Shown piece after piece: positions 1-10,280 of a stretch of DNA of 64,000 nucleotides. How positions within the stretch are numbered: position 1 is the stretch's first letter; each line of letters opens with the position of its first letter. This DNA comes from Boesenbergia rotunda (lineage: Eukaryota > Streptophyta > Magnoliopsida > Zingiberales > Zingiberaceae). A program made the position numbers and the translations under genes. The DNA is taken from positions 149,390 to 213,389 of the forward strand of contig JAGFNQ010002313.1 of NCBI GenBank assembly GCA_024364735.1, given 5' to 3'. The notes under the pieces were generated by a model. That model was not told the DNA's origin, made no database searches, and was given only the letters and a program-made list of their open reading frames with translations.

Positions 1-792
1 CATTTAAATCAAGAGATTACTATTGCAGCATCGTGTAAATTAGAGTATTCAAGAGTAATCAGATGTAAAACACTATAGATACTACATAAAATATTAAAAT
101 TTTCAAGTTTTATCTCCAATTTAATACTCAATCTAGATCCAAGATCAAAATTTTTACTGCTAACGCCAATAGGTTAGGCAGGTAATGAAATATTAGCACA
201 CTGCATAGGTACAGCTGAGATTCCCCCATTCACAATGAGGCCAACGAGTCGGTTTGAACTTTGAAATGTATGGGCAAGTCGCTAACATAAGGAAATATAC
301 CTAATTGGACAACTCAACCCACTTGTTGAAAGGACTGCCTCCAAGAGACCGCAGATTGCGTATGAAATGTTGTATCCACTCAAAACCACCTATGCAGCAC
401 TATATGCAGCTGCTGGGGCTGCTTTTCAAACATTATAAGTTTAGAAGTTAATCTGAAACATTACAGGTAAATATTACTCAATGAACCACATTGAGGTTGA
501 ATGGAACAAACAAAGTCTATAAGGTCCAAATACATTAAATATTAAAACCGTCATGACTCATGAAGGTGAAGCATGAGTTGAAAACCACAATTCCAAGCAG
601 TACAATCAATTTCTATCAGCCCACTCAAGATTAATAGACAGATCACCCAATTCCAAATAATCAACTACGAACCTACTGTACAAGTACAAACAGTATGCAT
701 CACCGATTGGATGGTATGTACCATGTACCACCTGGCATGGGCTATTGAGCTTTGGTTCAAAAAGGAAAAGAAGTATCATGTAATGAGGAAAT

Positions 793-842
<50 letters not shown>

Positions 843-1546
843 AGCGTTAAGATTGAATGAGTGGGGTTAACAATCAGGTTGTCATGAGCAATAAGGGTAG
901 GTCCAATACTAAAATGAGAGAAAGCATACTGATTTAGTGAGAGAAAATACATTGAGATAGTATGGATATGTTCAAAAGGAAAAAAAAAACATAATATATT
1001 TAGACAAGTTGACTCTATTTGCGTAAAAGTCATGCGAAATAGAATGGTATAACAATTCTAGTTAATAAAACAATAAAAGATTTAATTGGTTTTAATATTA
1101 CTAGAGATATAGCTTTGCATAAAGCTCAATGAGTAAGATTCATAATTGATTGATTAACTCCAAATAGGTCAAACTAGACTTGCCGATTATGATGTGGATA
1201 TGCTATACAACAATGAAATGTAGTACATGTTGAGACCTTCCAATATAAATGCACACTTGACAAGAGTTATAGCACTGATGTGAAGAAATTTAATTTCCGA
1301 ATACATTTAGTTTAATTTGAAACATCATGTATGCGTAGGTCCAAAAATCTGCGAACCATGTGAACCAAGAGGTTCACATTTAATAACTATCAAAAAGGGA
1401 AGAAAACGGTATGGAAAGAGATTTAATCAAATGTTCTAAATGACTGAATTGTTGAGATCCATAGAATTTTGGAAAGTAATGGAATGAATGTGCAAAACTT
1501 AGATGTCACTAACAAGGAAAATAAATCATACTACAAATTTAGAGTG
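1..1546. other. Unassigned AT-rich plant DNA
   Basis: No gene is recognised. It could be a downstream intron or the 3' flank of the phosphatase gene that starts at 5795 on the minus strand. A stop-bounded stretch at 286-438 is open on the plus strand for about 50 codons, and parts of it are also open on the minus strand. It has no clear splice sites and no recognisable similarity. The rest is low-complexity A/T-rich sequence. Confidence 0.5.
793..840. repeat. (TA)n(GA)n microsatellite
   Basis: A short TA run is followed without a break by about 17 GA dinucleotides. It is a compound microsatellite and likely to vary in length between individuals. Confidence 0.9.
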
Positions 1547-2031
1547 CAAGATATGCTACAACAGGTTAGCGCGTGGGTGTTGCCACCAAGAGGTCTGGGG
1601 GTCAAATCCTGACAAAGCCAGTATGTCACCCTCCCCACGCGCTAGCCACAGCATCCGGGCTAGTAGCTCCCGTCAAGGTAGTTAAAATCGAGATTTTAAC
1701 TTGAATCGGAAGGGGTACTTAAAATCGTAAATCGTATCGTAAGATTTTATAAAATTCCTATATATATGCATATAAAATTATAAAGTCATATATATGGATG
1801 TCAAATAGCATAAATAATAATAAAAACTTTTAAATCGCTAAACAAACTTAGATAAACTTGCACTCATAATCAATATTACATTAAAAATGTCATCCATAAG
1901 CCACAAAATAGTGAAAAAACACATAAAAACTTCAATTAGAAAGGTTTCACCAACCATCTAATTATAGAAACTAGATGTCTAATCTATAAATCTAAAAATT
2001 GTGACACATTAAAATCATAAGATTCCATCAT

Positions 2032-2199
2032 TTAATCCTCATCTTCCTCTCCACCAGCTTCATCATTCCTACTTCCACGAGAGCAACTAGCACTAGAGCT
2101 GCCTACCCTAGTACTACTAGATGGAGCAGCAGGTGGTGGAGCAGCACCACCACTTGAACTTTGACCACAAGGCCCACAATTAGCACCTTTAGAAGTCAT
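2032..2199 (-). CDS. Small Ser/Gly/Pro-rich ORF inside the hAT-like element
   Basis: Fifty-five codons run from an ATG at 2199 to a TAA at 2032. The product is low complexity: Ser, Gly, Ala and Pro at first, then a Gly-Gly-Glu-Glu-Asp-Glu-Asp tail. Disordered N-termini of this kind precede the BED zinc finger in some hAT transposases, so it may be the remains of a first exon. No domain is visible and expression is not evident. Confidence 0.2.
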   Translation of the reverse strand: MTSKGANCGPCGQSSSGGAAPPPAAPSSSTRVGSSSASCSRGSRNDEAGGEEDED

Positions 2200-2389
2200 C
2201 AACGAAATATAGCAAACAGAGGAAGCTGAGTGCAGCAGGAGGTCGAGGAAGCTTCACAAATCACAATCGCAGAAATGGAACAAGCAGCAAATCACATCCA
2301 GAAGAACAAGTGAACAACAACAATGGAGCTATGGACTATGGAGGTCGAAGTGGACACGCACCAGGGATGCTGAAGACCCGCAGCAAGGA

Positions 2390-2577
2390 CGCGAGCTCGC
2401 GAGCAAGGAAGACGCGAGCAAGTGGAAAAATGAGAAGGGTCGTCGCGACGCCGTGAGCAGGGAAGACGCCGCGAGCAGGGAAGACGCTGCGAGCAGGGAA
2501 GATGCCGCGAGCAGGGAAGCTCGTGAGCAGGGACGTCGTGACACTGCGAGCAAGGAAGACGCGAGCAAGTGGAAAAA
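2390..2577. repeat. GA-rich tandem repeat, about 20-bp units
   Basis: Variants of GCGAGCAGGGAAGACGCC repeat about eight times with drift (GAGCAAGGAAG, GAGCAGGGAAG). The minus strand is open through it with repeated Ala-Ser-Ser-Leu-Leu, a consequence of the repeat rather than a sign of a protein. Confidence 0.7.
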
Positions 2578-2952
2578 TGAGAAGAGGAAGATGCGACGGG
2601 ATTAGCCGATTAGGGCACGCATGCGGCTTTGAAAGCGGGTTTTTTCATATTGAACCGGTTTTTTTTAAATGAACTGGGTTCAATGGAAAAAAGAGATTTT
2701 TTTTTTAAATCATATTTAAATTGTAAAATCGCGATTTTAAGGGCTAAAATCGCGATTTCAAAGGGATTTTAACTCCGATTTAAATCGTTCAGAGGTCAAA
2801 AATCGTAAAATCGTAGGATTTTAAGATTAAAATCGGGATTTTAACTACCATGGCCCCCGTGATTTACCTCCTCCGTGCTGGCCCTGGGACGGATTGGCTG
2901 GGGCGCTGAAGGCGAGCGAATCGCCTTTGGCCACCAAGATATGCTACAACAG

Positions 2953-3910
2953 AATTAGAAGTTGAGTGGAAAGTACGTTCTGTTGGTATTATATGCTCAA
3001 TATCCATCTACTCAATCCAAGATGGCAGCATAATGAAGTAAGATGCATTTGTACTAATTCCAGTGACACAATTAAATCTCTCAGAACTTTCACATGAAAC
3101 ACATGTTATTCGAGACATTTAACATTGGATCAACCTGTTGCTCACAACTTTCACATGAAACATATGTTATTCAAGACATTTAATGCTAGACCAACCTTTT
3201 GTTTGCATATATATAATTCAGTATCCATATTATGGTACATGATATGTGCTGGATCAACAGAACAGTGAGGTTGATAATGCATTGTTATCTTAAACGCTTT
3301 ACAATTCTATGGGTGGTAAAAACAATATCTTCTTGACAGTTTGTTGCCACTAGCTTTTCTAACCCATGCGATATCATAATAAAGTCATGAAGATGTATGA
3401 CTGCGTGATGGAAATTGTCCCATTAACTTGATAGAGATCATTAATCCAAAATGTGTGAATCTAAATTTACTGTAATTAAGTCATTAAATCCTATAATTTA
3501 CATAATTAGCCATAATTCTATTGAAAATAGGGTGTAACAATTACTCATCTTAAAGCTTGGGATCCTTTCTAAAATCCAAAATTGTTTGATTCATAGCTTA
3601 GAATCATTGCCAACTAACAGTACAAGTCCAATGGTCCATACTTATTAACCATCTCTACTGGTTCCCTCACAGTGGTGACAGTGAGTTAAGTGGCGGGTCC
3701 CTCATTGCACAGATATAGCCTTTCTTGTTAGACCCTTCATGTGGGTTCCTATACGGTCAGACAGTAGCTCTACCACCAAACTAGCTCAACCTTTTTATTA
3801 TAACCCCTCCACAAGCCTAGGGTTATTGTTTGGCAGGATTTAACTTCATAGGCATAAACCACTGAATCCAAATACTTAAGCCAAAAATTGATTAGCTCGG
3901 CAGTAAACTA
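2953..3910. other. Unassigned intergenic or intronic DNA
   Basis: No ORF or repeat with a recognisable identity. There is a local near-duplication of a phrase containing CTTTCACATGAAAC at about 3088 and 3148. This segment resumes directly after the SINE target duplication, so it is the original sequence at this locus. Confidence 0.4.
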
Positions 3911-4128
3911 AGTAAAAAGGCGAAACGCTCGCCCCCAGCGCCCCCGCCAGCCCGCCCCCGGACCAACACGGAGGAGGTAAATCACGGTTATCACTGGTAT
4001 GGTGAGGCGCCTGGGGTCGAGGGAATTAATGCCAGCAGACCAGGGTTTTATCCCCGTGCGCAACTGGCGACCCTCGAACCTGTGACCTCCAAGTAAATGG
4101 TCAGGCACCTTACCATCCGATCCAGCCC
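3911..4128 (-). mobile_element. SINE, minus orientation, same family as 1565-2934
   Basis: Read on the minus strand from 4128, it has a tRNA-like head with a B-box-like GGTTCGAGGG. Then comes a body ending in GTGATTTACCTCCTCCGTG, GGCGGGGGCGCTGGGGGCG and a short T-rich tail. The 3' half matches the split copy upstream. I could not define an unambiguous target duplication; the flanks share only GGCAG. Confidence 0.7.
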
Positions 4129-5081
4129 GTGGGTTTGGCAGACTGAGTGCCTATTTCTCAAGGAAATCAACCACTTCTGCGAGTAGGAGTAAAATTGAGT
4201 GTAATGGTCCGCTAACTAAGCCAATATATTTACATAACTAGCACGCAATTCACTGTGTAGAACTGATCTAGGGCGTCACATGGATTTCAAGAGTTGCATG
4301 GATCTCATATCCTAGTGTTGGGAGTTTAGGTCAAACTTTTCTATTCCATCATCTCTTTTGAGAGAAGTTATGTTGATGTATCAGAGGTTAAATCAATCCA
4401 GAATGATTTAACTCTGAGACAACTATTGAACGCCCATCCATTCAATGAACAGGGGGAGGGCAGGCCATCAATTCAATGCCCATCCATCACAATTAATACT
4501 GTAAAATTTCACCACCAAGGCATTTTGATCAACAGTGAAGAAACATTGGCAAATGGCAACACCACCTTTGCTATTTCGGAGAGCTGACCTCTTAGGGAAC
4601 CTGGTTAAGCTCTAATCAACCCTATACTTCTATTCATTTTAGATTTTGTTGTTCGAAAGAGTTAAGTATCTGAAGAAAAAGGTTCGCTCGCTTCCTATCC
4701 CGAACCAGAACTCAGAACTCATTTTAAATTTGTCCCCCCTTCCACAATTGGCGTGTGAGACAAGGCAGCATTAGCAAGCATTGGATTGGCATTAATGAGG
4801 TTGATTGGGTAAGCGATAGCAAGTGATGAGCGTCAAGTGTGCATCGGATCGAGTAAGGTGGAGTCGTTAAGCAAATATCATCTACAAGCTTTCTCTTCTC
4901 GTTAGGTAAATGAGGAATGTAAACAATGAGAGAGTTGCGTTTTCCCCCCTCCTCTCTTCACCCTATCTTTCGCTCCAACCACTGATATTTGTCCTGCTAA
5001 ACTAATTTGTTTGCTAGGATACGAAGGCGGTGACTCCATTTTCATTCAGTTATCTTCTGAATAAACAACACAAAAATTTAC
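4129..5081. other. Probable intron or downstream part of the phosphatase locus
   Basis: No further exon of the histidine-phosphatase gene is recognisable on the minus strand. I looked for the expected downstream motif pattern (Met-Ser-Gln-Gly-x-Trp-Glu-Gly) between 1 and 5081 and did not find it. The gene either runs through a long intron beyond the window or is truncated. Confidence 0.35.
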
Positions 5082-5163
5082 CATCAGTTTCTTCAAGTAG
5101 AAGAGTTGCAGTTCGAAGATCTGAACCTGATTGAGGAATAATACCAAGAAGAGGAATATTCAA
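5082..5163 (-). CDS. Candidate exon 2 of the histidine-phosphatase gene
   Basis: On the minus strand an 82-bp open stretch follows TTTTTTCAG and ends at a GTAAAT donor. That gives a 101-bp intron after exon 1 and keeps the reading frame (phase 0 in, phase 1 out). It would encode about 27 residues beginning Leu-Asn-Ile-Pro. That is plausible after the Val-Cys-Arg that ends exon 1, but the rest does not match what I remember of the family. It could be an alternative exon or chance. Confidence 0.3.
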
Positions 5164-5264
5164 CTGAAAAAATTGCGCCTTTCGCAGACAAAGGTGGTGT
5201 CTAAGAACAGAGATCTACGATATGAGAAGCGATCTTTAAGTAACTAAGAAAGAAGAAAAGTTAC

Positions 5265-5795
5265 CCGGCAAACAAGAGCAGAAGTAGCCCTCGCCCTATC
5301 TAATGGCGAGGTGTAGACTTCGTCGAACCTCACGCCCTGAGATTTAAGGAAGACGGCCAACGCTCTAGCCTGTCGTTCCCCGTTCGAGGTCAGCCGCGCG
5401 GCCTCCGTCCACCGACCGCCGACCAGATCCGTCCGGAGACTGGCAGCGCATTCGCCGTGGGCAATCAGAAGCACCTCCGTGATCCGATCCGTCGCCATGG
5501 CAGCGACGCCGCGAGGTAAGAGCGCCAGGGGAGGAGGCGGAGGGAGGAGGAGCACGTTACAAGGGTCCCATACCTTAATGGAAGGGCCGAGCAACCGAGG
5601 GGTTCCAGCAGCAGAAGGCTGAGGGGAGAGAGGGGAAGCAGCGGCACGGCAGGGGAGGATTTCTGGTTCCTGCTCGAGAACCTTCTCCTTGGAAGGGATG
5701 ATGGGGTGGTTTCTGGGCATCACACCTACCTCCTCTTCGTCATCGTCGTCGTCGGATGCCTCGACACCAGGTTGCGAGGACTGGGAAGAGCCCAT
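5265..5795 (-). CDS. Histidine phosphatase superfamily protein, exon 1
   Basis: The 177 codons of exon 1 begin at ATG 5795. The N-terminus, MGSSQS, fits an N-myristoylation signal and is followed by an acidic run at residues 15-22. A Pro/Ser-rich linker (about 35-95) contains PSIKVWDPCN, which I recall from plant members of this family. The phosphatase fold starts near a second Met at 100 with VLLIAHGEC and continues to TSPLDRARATSALVCR. In the phosphoglycerate-mutase-like superfamily this strand carries the catalytic Arg-His-Gly. Here His-Gly-Glu is kept but the Arg is Ala. The exon ends at CGG|GTAAC, so the ORF's last residues before its stop are intron. The remaining catalytic His and Glu would lie in exons not seen. 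Substrate unknown. The exon is far richer in GC than its surroundings. Confidence 0.85.
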
Positions 5796-5948
5796 GGTGA
5801 GAGAAGGCGGCGGCGGCGGCGGCTGCGGCGGAGGGCAGGGGAGGCGGAAGGGCTACCGCATTGAGCGAGATCAGCGGCGGAGGAGCCGAAGGAGCCGAGC
5901 AGCGTGAGGGTTATCTTCGCGATCCCGGCGGGCGATCTACTTTCCCAC

Positions 5949-5978
5949 AATAATAAAGGAAGATAAATAATGACGTCA
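5949..5978 (-). promoter_or_regulatory. Likely core promoter of the phosphatase gene
   Basis: A perfect palindromic TGACGTCA (5971-5978), a bZIP-type C-box/as-1 core, lies about 180 bp upstream of the ATG. It is followed on the minus strand by TTATTTAT and TTTATTAT, either of which could act as a TATA box. A GGC-triplet run in the presumed 5' UTR (about 5808-5830) comes next. Function is inferred from position only. Confidence 0.4.
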
Positions 5979-6872
5979 CTCGCCCTCAATTTCGAGAAAA
6001 TTTCATTTCCACCCCCATTTTTACCTTATTTTCTAAACGCCCTCAAATTATTAAAATCATCAAAAACCTCTAGAATTTAAAATATTTCACTATTTCAACT
6101 AATGTCCCAACCATTAACGCCAAATTACCTAATAAATTGACAATGTGATAGAATGATGTCTTCTATCTTGTAATTAATCTACAAATGCATATGAAATAAA
6201 ATTATTATTTAGCGTCTAATGATAATCCAAATAGATAATAAATCTATCTAACTACGTCAACTAATGTGTGTCTGACCTAAGTCTTGTTGCAATTGAGCTG
6301 AGCTGTGTTAATGTTAACTACCTATTAAAAAAATTATTAAGAGAGTATCAATTTTATTAGAATCATCAAAAAGATCTATTTTATTTTTTTATAAAAAACA
6401 ACTATGAAATATAGCTGTTATATGAATTCTTTAAATTCTAATTAATATTCATCAATATTATATTATATAGATATGAAATAACTGTATAATAGCTATGATT
6501 AATATCAGTATTTATAATTTATAGTTAATAAGGTTAGTAGTTATGACTTGCTAGAGAAATAAATATATTTTTTGAAAAAAAAAGTTAAGATGAAATGCTT
6601 TTTTTAATAATAAATGAAAAAATGTCTTTTTAATTCTTATTAAGTATTAAGCTCATGTTTACTTAGAAGGAAAGTATAGACGGGAAGAGAGACTTGTCAT
6701 CATTGCAATTTCTTTAGAATCCGAAGAAGGATTCGATATCCGATTTGAATGGAGGAGAGTATGAAAGAACTGTTTGAACCCGATTAAATAAATAAAAATT
6801 ACAATATAGGTATTCGGATAAATAGATATTACAATATAAGTATTCGGATAATCGGACATGGAAGTGAATTTG
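5979..6872. other. AT-rich intergenic spacer
   Basis: No gene is seen. A 30-bp unit is duplicated in tandem at about 6799-6856 (ACAATATARGTATTCGGATA in each copy). The spacer ends where the CACTA element begins. Confidence 0.6.
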
Positions 6873-6885
6873 CACTAAAAAAATT

Positions 6886-7060
6886 GGGATTAGCGACGGA
6901 TTTTATAATTGTCCGTCGCTATTAGCGACGGACAAATTAAATCCGTCGTTAATTTTGGAATCCAGGTCAAATACCCTAAATTAGCGACGGAAAAGGTCAA
7001 TGTCGTTGCTATAACGACGGGCTATTAATTAGCGACGGATTTTTAATTGTCCATCGCTAT
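6886..7060. repeat. CACTA subterminal inverted repeats
   Basis: AGCGACGGA or its complement TCCGTCGCT occurs about seven times, several as back-to-back pairs such as GTCCGTCGCTATTAGCGACGG. In En/Spm-type elements these are the sites bound by the small TNPA-like protein. Confidence 0.8.
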
Positions 7061-7758
7061 TTTAGGGTTAAGTTAGATCCCCCTCTTTCCCTCATCGTCG
7101 CGCATTCAGAAGAATTTACTCTGTCGTCTCCGACGTCTCCTCCTCCGGTGAACCCCTCCTCCAGTCACAAGTACGCGGCGTTTATGTTTATTCTTTCTCC
7201 GGCGTCTCCTATGGGCCTATGGCCGCGCGCAGCCTCGGGTGGGCGCGGGGCACAACTGGTGTCGCCGGCTTAATTACTTAATTAATTTTTTAAATTAATC
7301 CTCTTAATTAACTAAGAGGATTAATTAATTAATTAATTCAACCACCTCCTAATTAAGCCACATCCCTAATTAATTAATTTTCTTAATTATTTAATCTTCT
7401 TAATTATGTTAATTATTTAGGATTAAGTTATGTTTGATTAAGGTCTATTTGATTTATTAATTGGATAATAATTTACGATCCTAATTTGATTTTAGTTTTG
7501 TTTGATGAATTAATTGGTTAGTAATTTAAGATTCTATTTGATTAAGTTCTGTTTGATTAAGGTCTATTCAATTAATTAATTGTATAATAATTTAGGATCC
7601 TAATTTGATTAAGTTTTGTTTGATTAATTAATTGGATAAAAATTTAGGATTTTGTTTGATTAAGTTCTGTTTGATTAATTAGTAAGTGATTAATTTGTTA
7701 ATATCCTAATTAAATATTTTATTGTTATTAGGATACAATGTATACGAACAAAGTATGA

Positions 7759-10280
7759 ATGTATAATAGGTTAGATAATAGATTTATCCGAGAAAAATTT
7801 TGTAGTGGAGTTGAATAATTTGTGAACTTTCCAAAGTGTCATCCTGAGTGTTTGAATGACGTCGAGTTAAAATGTTCATGTAATCAACGCAGATGTAGAA
7901 ATACAGCTTTCCGTGATGAGTATATAGTGAAAACACATATATATAAGTATGAGTTTGTTCCGGATTATTATAACTGGTATTGTCTTGGAGAGCCGTATAT
8001 ATTTGAATCCGTTGGACCTTCCGTCACTTCATCATCCAACTCAATTGGTCCAGAAGCATCATATAGGTTTGCTAATGTAATGTAATCAATGGCTTACGGT
8101 GCAATGAATACATTTGATCAATCAAATGTAGATCAAATACCTACTCCTGAAGTTCAGAAAATGTATGACATGTTGAAGGCTAGTGAAAGAGAAATATAGG
8201 AAGGTATTCCTTCTGGTCATTCTCAATTGCCTGCTACTGCAAGATTATTGAATATGAAGACGGAACATCATTTTTCAGAACGATGTTATGATGACATATG
8301 TCAATTGATGTCAGAGTTGCTTCCAATAGATAACTGCATGACTGATAGTTTCTACAATACTAAAAAATCAATTAGAGACTTGGGTTTGCCAGTCGAGAAG
8401 ATACATTGTTGTATCAATAATTGCATAATATATTGGAATGAAGATACTGAGTTGATGGAATATAAAATGTGTAATCATCCTTGTTACAAGCATAGTAGTC
8501 GCATGGTTGGGAAGAAGAAGAAAAATATTCCCTACAAAGTCATATATTACTTCCCTTTGACTACTAGACTCCAACACTTGTATGCATCAGCAGCAACAAC
8601 AAGTCATATGATCTGATATTAAAACCATGGACATGAAGTAGACATAACGTGTCATCCTTGTGATTCTCTTGCCTGGAAACATTTAAATTCAACATTTTCT
8701 TCCTTTACTATGGAACCACGTAATGTAAGACTTGGACTTTCTACAGATGGATTTCAGCCATGCACAACAATATTCATCATGGCTAGTTATTTTAACACCA
8801 TATCACTTACCACCATGGATATGCATGTAAGATGAAGTCATGTTTCTTACCGTGATAATTCCAGGTCCTCATAATCCACAAGGGTAAATAGATATATTTT
8901 TGCAACATTTGATTGCTGAGCTGAATCATTTATGGAATATAGGTTCAGAGATGTATGACATCACAAGTAAATCAAACTTTACAATGCATGCAATATTGTT
9001 ATGGACCATTAATGATTTTCCCGTATACTTAATGTTATTAGGGTGGAGCACGGCTGGAAAGTTAGCGTATCATATTGTATGAGTCAGTCTGATACATTTT
9101 CTTTGCCTTGCAGTGGAAAAATTTCTTAGTTTGATAATCATCGACAATTTTTACCTGTTGATCATCGGCTTAAAAGAAATAAGAAAATTTTCAAAAGGAA
9201 TGAAGTGGTTAGGAAACTATCCCTAGTTTGGATGTCAGACGAAGAAATGTTTAATGAAATTGTTAGTTATGGATTTCTACCAGTATATCAGGATGATTCA
9301 GATATATCACCAAGTACATTGTTAGAGTTAACAAATGCAGTTGGAGGAAAAGAAGTATTTTTTGGGAGCTTCCATATTAAAAATATTTACTCATTCGACA
9401 TAATTTGGATGTGATGCATATTGAGAAAAATTTCATTGACAACATCATTAATACTGTGCTGAATGTTCATGGGACAACTAAAAATACAACAAAATCACGC
9501 GAAGAATTGAAACAATTAATAAGCAGGCTTGAGTTGCATCAGAATGAAATAACTGGTAAATATCTCAAGGCATGTTATACATTAGACAAAGAAAGTAAGC
9601 AAGCAATGCGTTGTTGGTCGAAAGCAATCAAATTTCTAGATGGATATGCCTTTAATATGTCTCGTTGCGTGAATACAAACAGATTAAAAATGGTTGGAAT
9701 GAAGAGTCATGATTATCATGTGTTCATGCAATGATTAATTCCAATAGCTTTCCAAGAATTAGTTCCTAATAATGTTTTGCAAACACTTATAAAATTAAGT
9801 CTTTATTTCAAAAATTTGACTTCCAGGGTTATTACGGTATCAGATATGTTACGCCTTCAAACAAAGATTCTATTAATTATATGTAAGCTTGAGCGAATAT
9901 TTCCACCAAACTTTTTTGATTCAATGGAACATCTACCTATTAATTTACCTAGTGAGACACAAATAGGTGGTCCTGTACTATACAAATAGATGTATCCTTT
10001 TGAAAGGTTTCTTAGGAAATTAAAGAATACTGTGTGTAACAAAGCAAGAGTTGAGGATCAATATGTAATACATATCTGGTTGAAGAAGCAAGTTCATTTT
10101 GCTCGTATTACTTTGCTAAAAATGTGAGAACCAGACATCGAAAGTGTCTACGCAATCAAGATGACATTCAAACAGTTGACCCAGACATGCTTTCTATTTT
10201 CAAGTATCCTAGAAGAGTAATGGGTGCAACTCTATCTAAACGGTTAAATGACCAAGAATATCATGCTGCCAGGACATATA
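7759..10280 (+). pseudogene. TNP2-like CACTA transposase, degenerate
   Basis: The N-terminal region begins Met-Tyr-Asn-Arg-Leu-Asp at 7759 and leads into a Cys-rich stretch (CSCNQRRCRN, then FVPDYYNWYC). The Transposase_21 core follows in order: PVEKIHCCINNCIIYW (about 8391), a Cys/His stretch, YYFPLTTRLQHLY (about 8545), RNVRLGLSTDGF (about 8725) and NFTMHAILLWTINDFP (about 8967). After the core come MDVMHIEKNF (9405), a CVNTNRLK…KSHDYHVFMQ segment (about 9670) and CKLERIFPPNFFDSM (about 9885). Stops and frame changes occur at least at 7807, 8086, 8206, 9413, 9732 and 9987. No complete protein can be made. The last recognisable part, FKYPRRVMG, is at about 10200. Confidence 0.85.

Larger units (their letters stand above)
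1674..2852. mobile_element. hAT-like non-autonomous DNA transposon
   Basis: The ends are inverted repeats: CAAGGTAGTTAAAATC at the left, and at the right the complement of CATGGTAGTTAAAATC, one mismatch in 16. The flanks GCTCCCGT (1666-1673) and GCCCCCGT (2853-2860) look like an 8-bp target duplication with one change, which is the hAT signature. Many AAATCG/CGATTT words lie just inside both ends, as in subterminal transposase-binding sites. Inside are a small Ser/Gly-rich ORF and a GA-rich tandem repeat, but no transposase domain that I can recognise. It inserted into the SINE, so it is the younger of the two. Confidence 0.7.
1565..2934 (+). mobile_element. SINE, plus orientation, split by a hAT-like element
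   Basis: The 5' part (1565-1673) has a tRNA-like head with a B-box-like GGGTCAAATCC. The 3' part (2861-2934) reads GTGATTTACCTCCTCCGTG and ends GCGAGCGAATCGCC. A second copy on the minus strand at 3911-4128 shares the 3' part. An 18-bp direct repeat, CAAGATATGCTACAACAG, flanks the unit at 1547-1564 and 2935-2952. It is the target duplication expected for retroposition by LINE machinery. The interruption between the halves is the element at 1674-2852. The SINE itself would be about 190 bp. The family name is not certain; it resembles Au-type plant SINEs. Confidence 0.75.
6873..10280 (+). mobile_element. CACTA (En/Spm-type) transposon, 5' part
   Basis: It starts with CACTA followed by A's (6873) and, just inside, repeated AGCGACGG words in both orientations. 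This is the standard terminal architecture of plant CACTA elements. A decayed TNP2-type transposase follows on the plus strand. The element is broken at about 10281, where an LTR begins with TGTTGG. No matching CACTA 3' terminus (…TAGTG) with subterminal repeats was found in the window. The 3-bp target site at the left would be TTG. Confidence 0.75.

Noticed and set aside
286..438. Open stretch of about 50 codons on the plus strand
   Set aside because: No ATG-led structure, no good acceptor, no recognised similarity; the opposite strand is also partly open.
1563..1640. tRNA gene at the SINE head, and likewise near 4040-4128
   Set aside because: B-box-like words are present but there is no cloverleaf; the 3' parts show these are SINEs.
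4902..5039. 45-codon ORF on the minus strand after candidate exon 2
   Set aside because: Short, no similarity, not linked by splice sites to the phosphatase exons.
5689..5907. 72-codon Ser/Gly/Arg-rich ORF on the plus strand
   Set aside because: Antisense to the phosphatase exon and its GC-rich 5' UTR; composition follows the triplet repeats.
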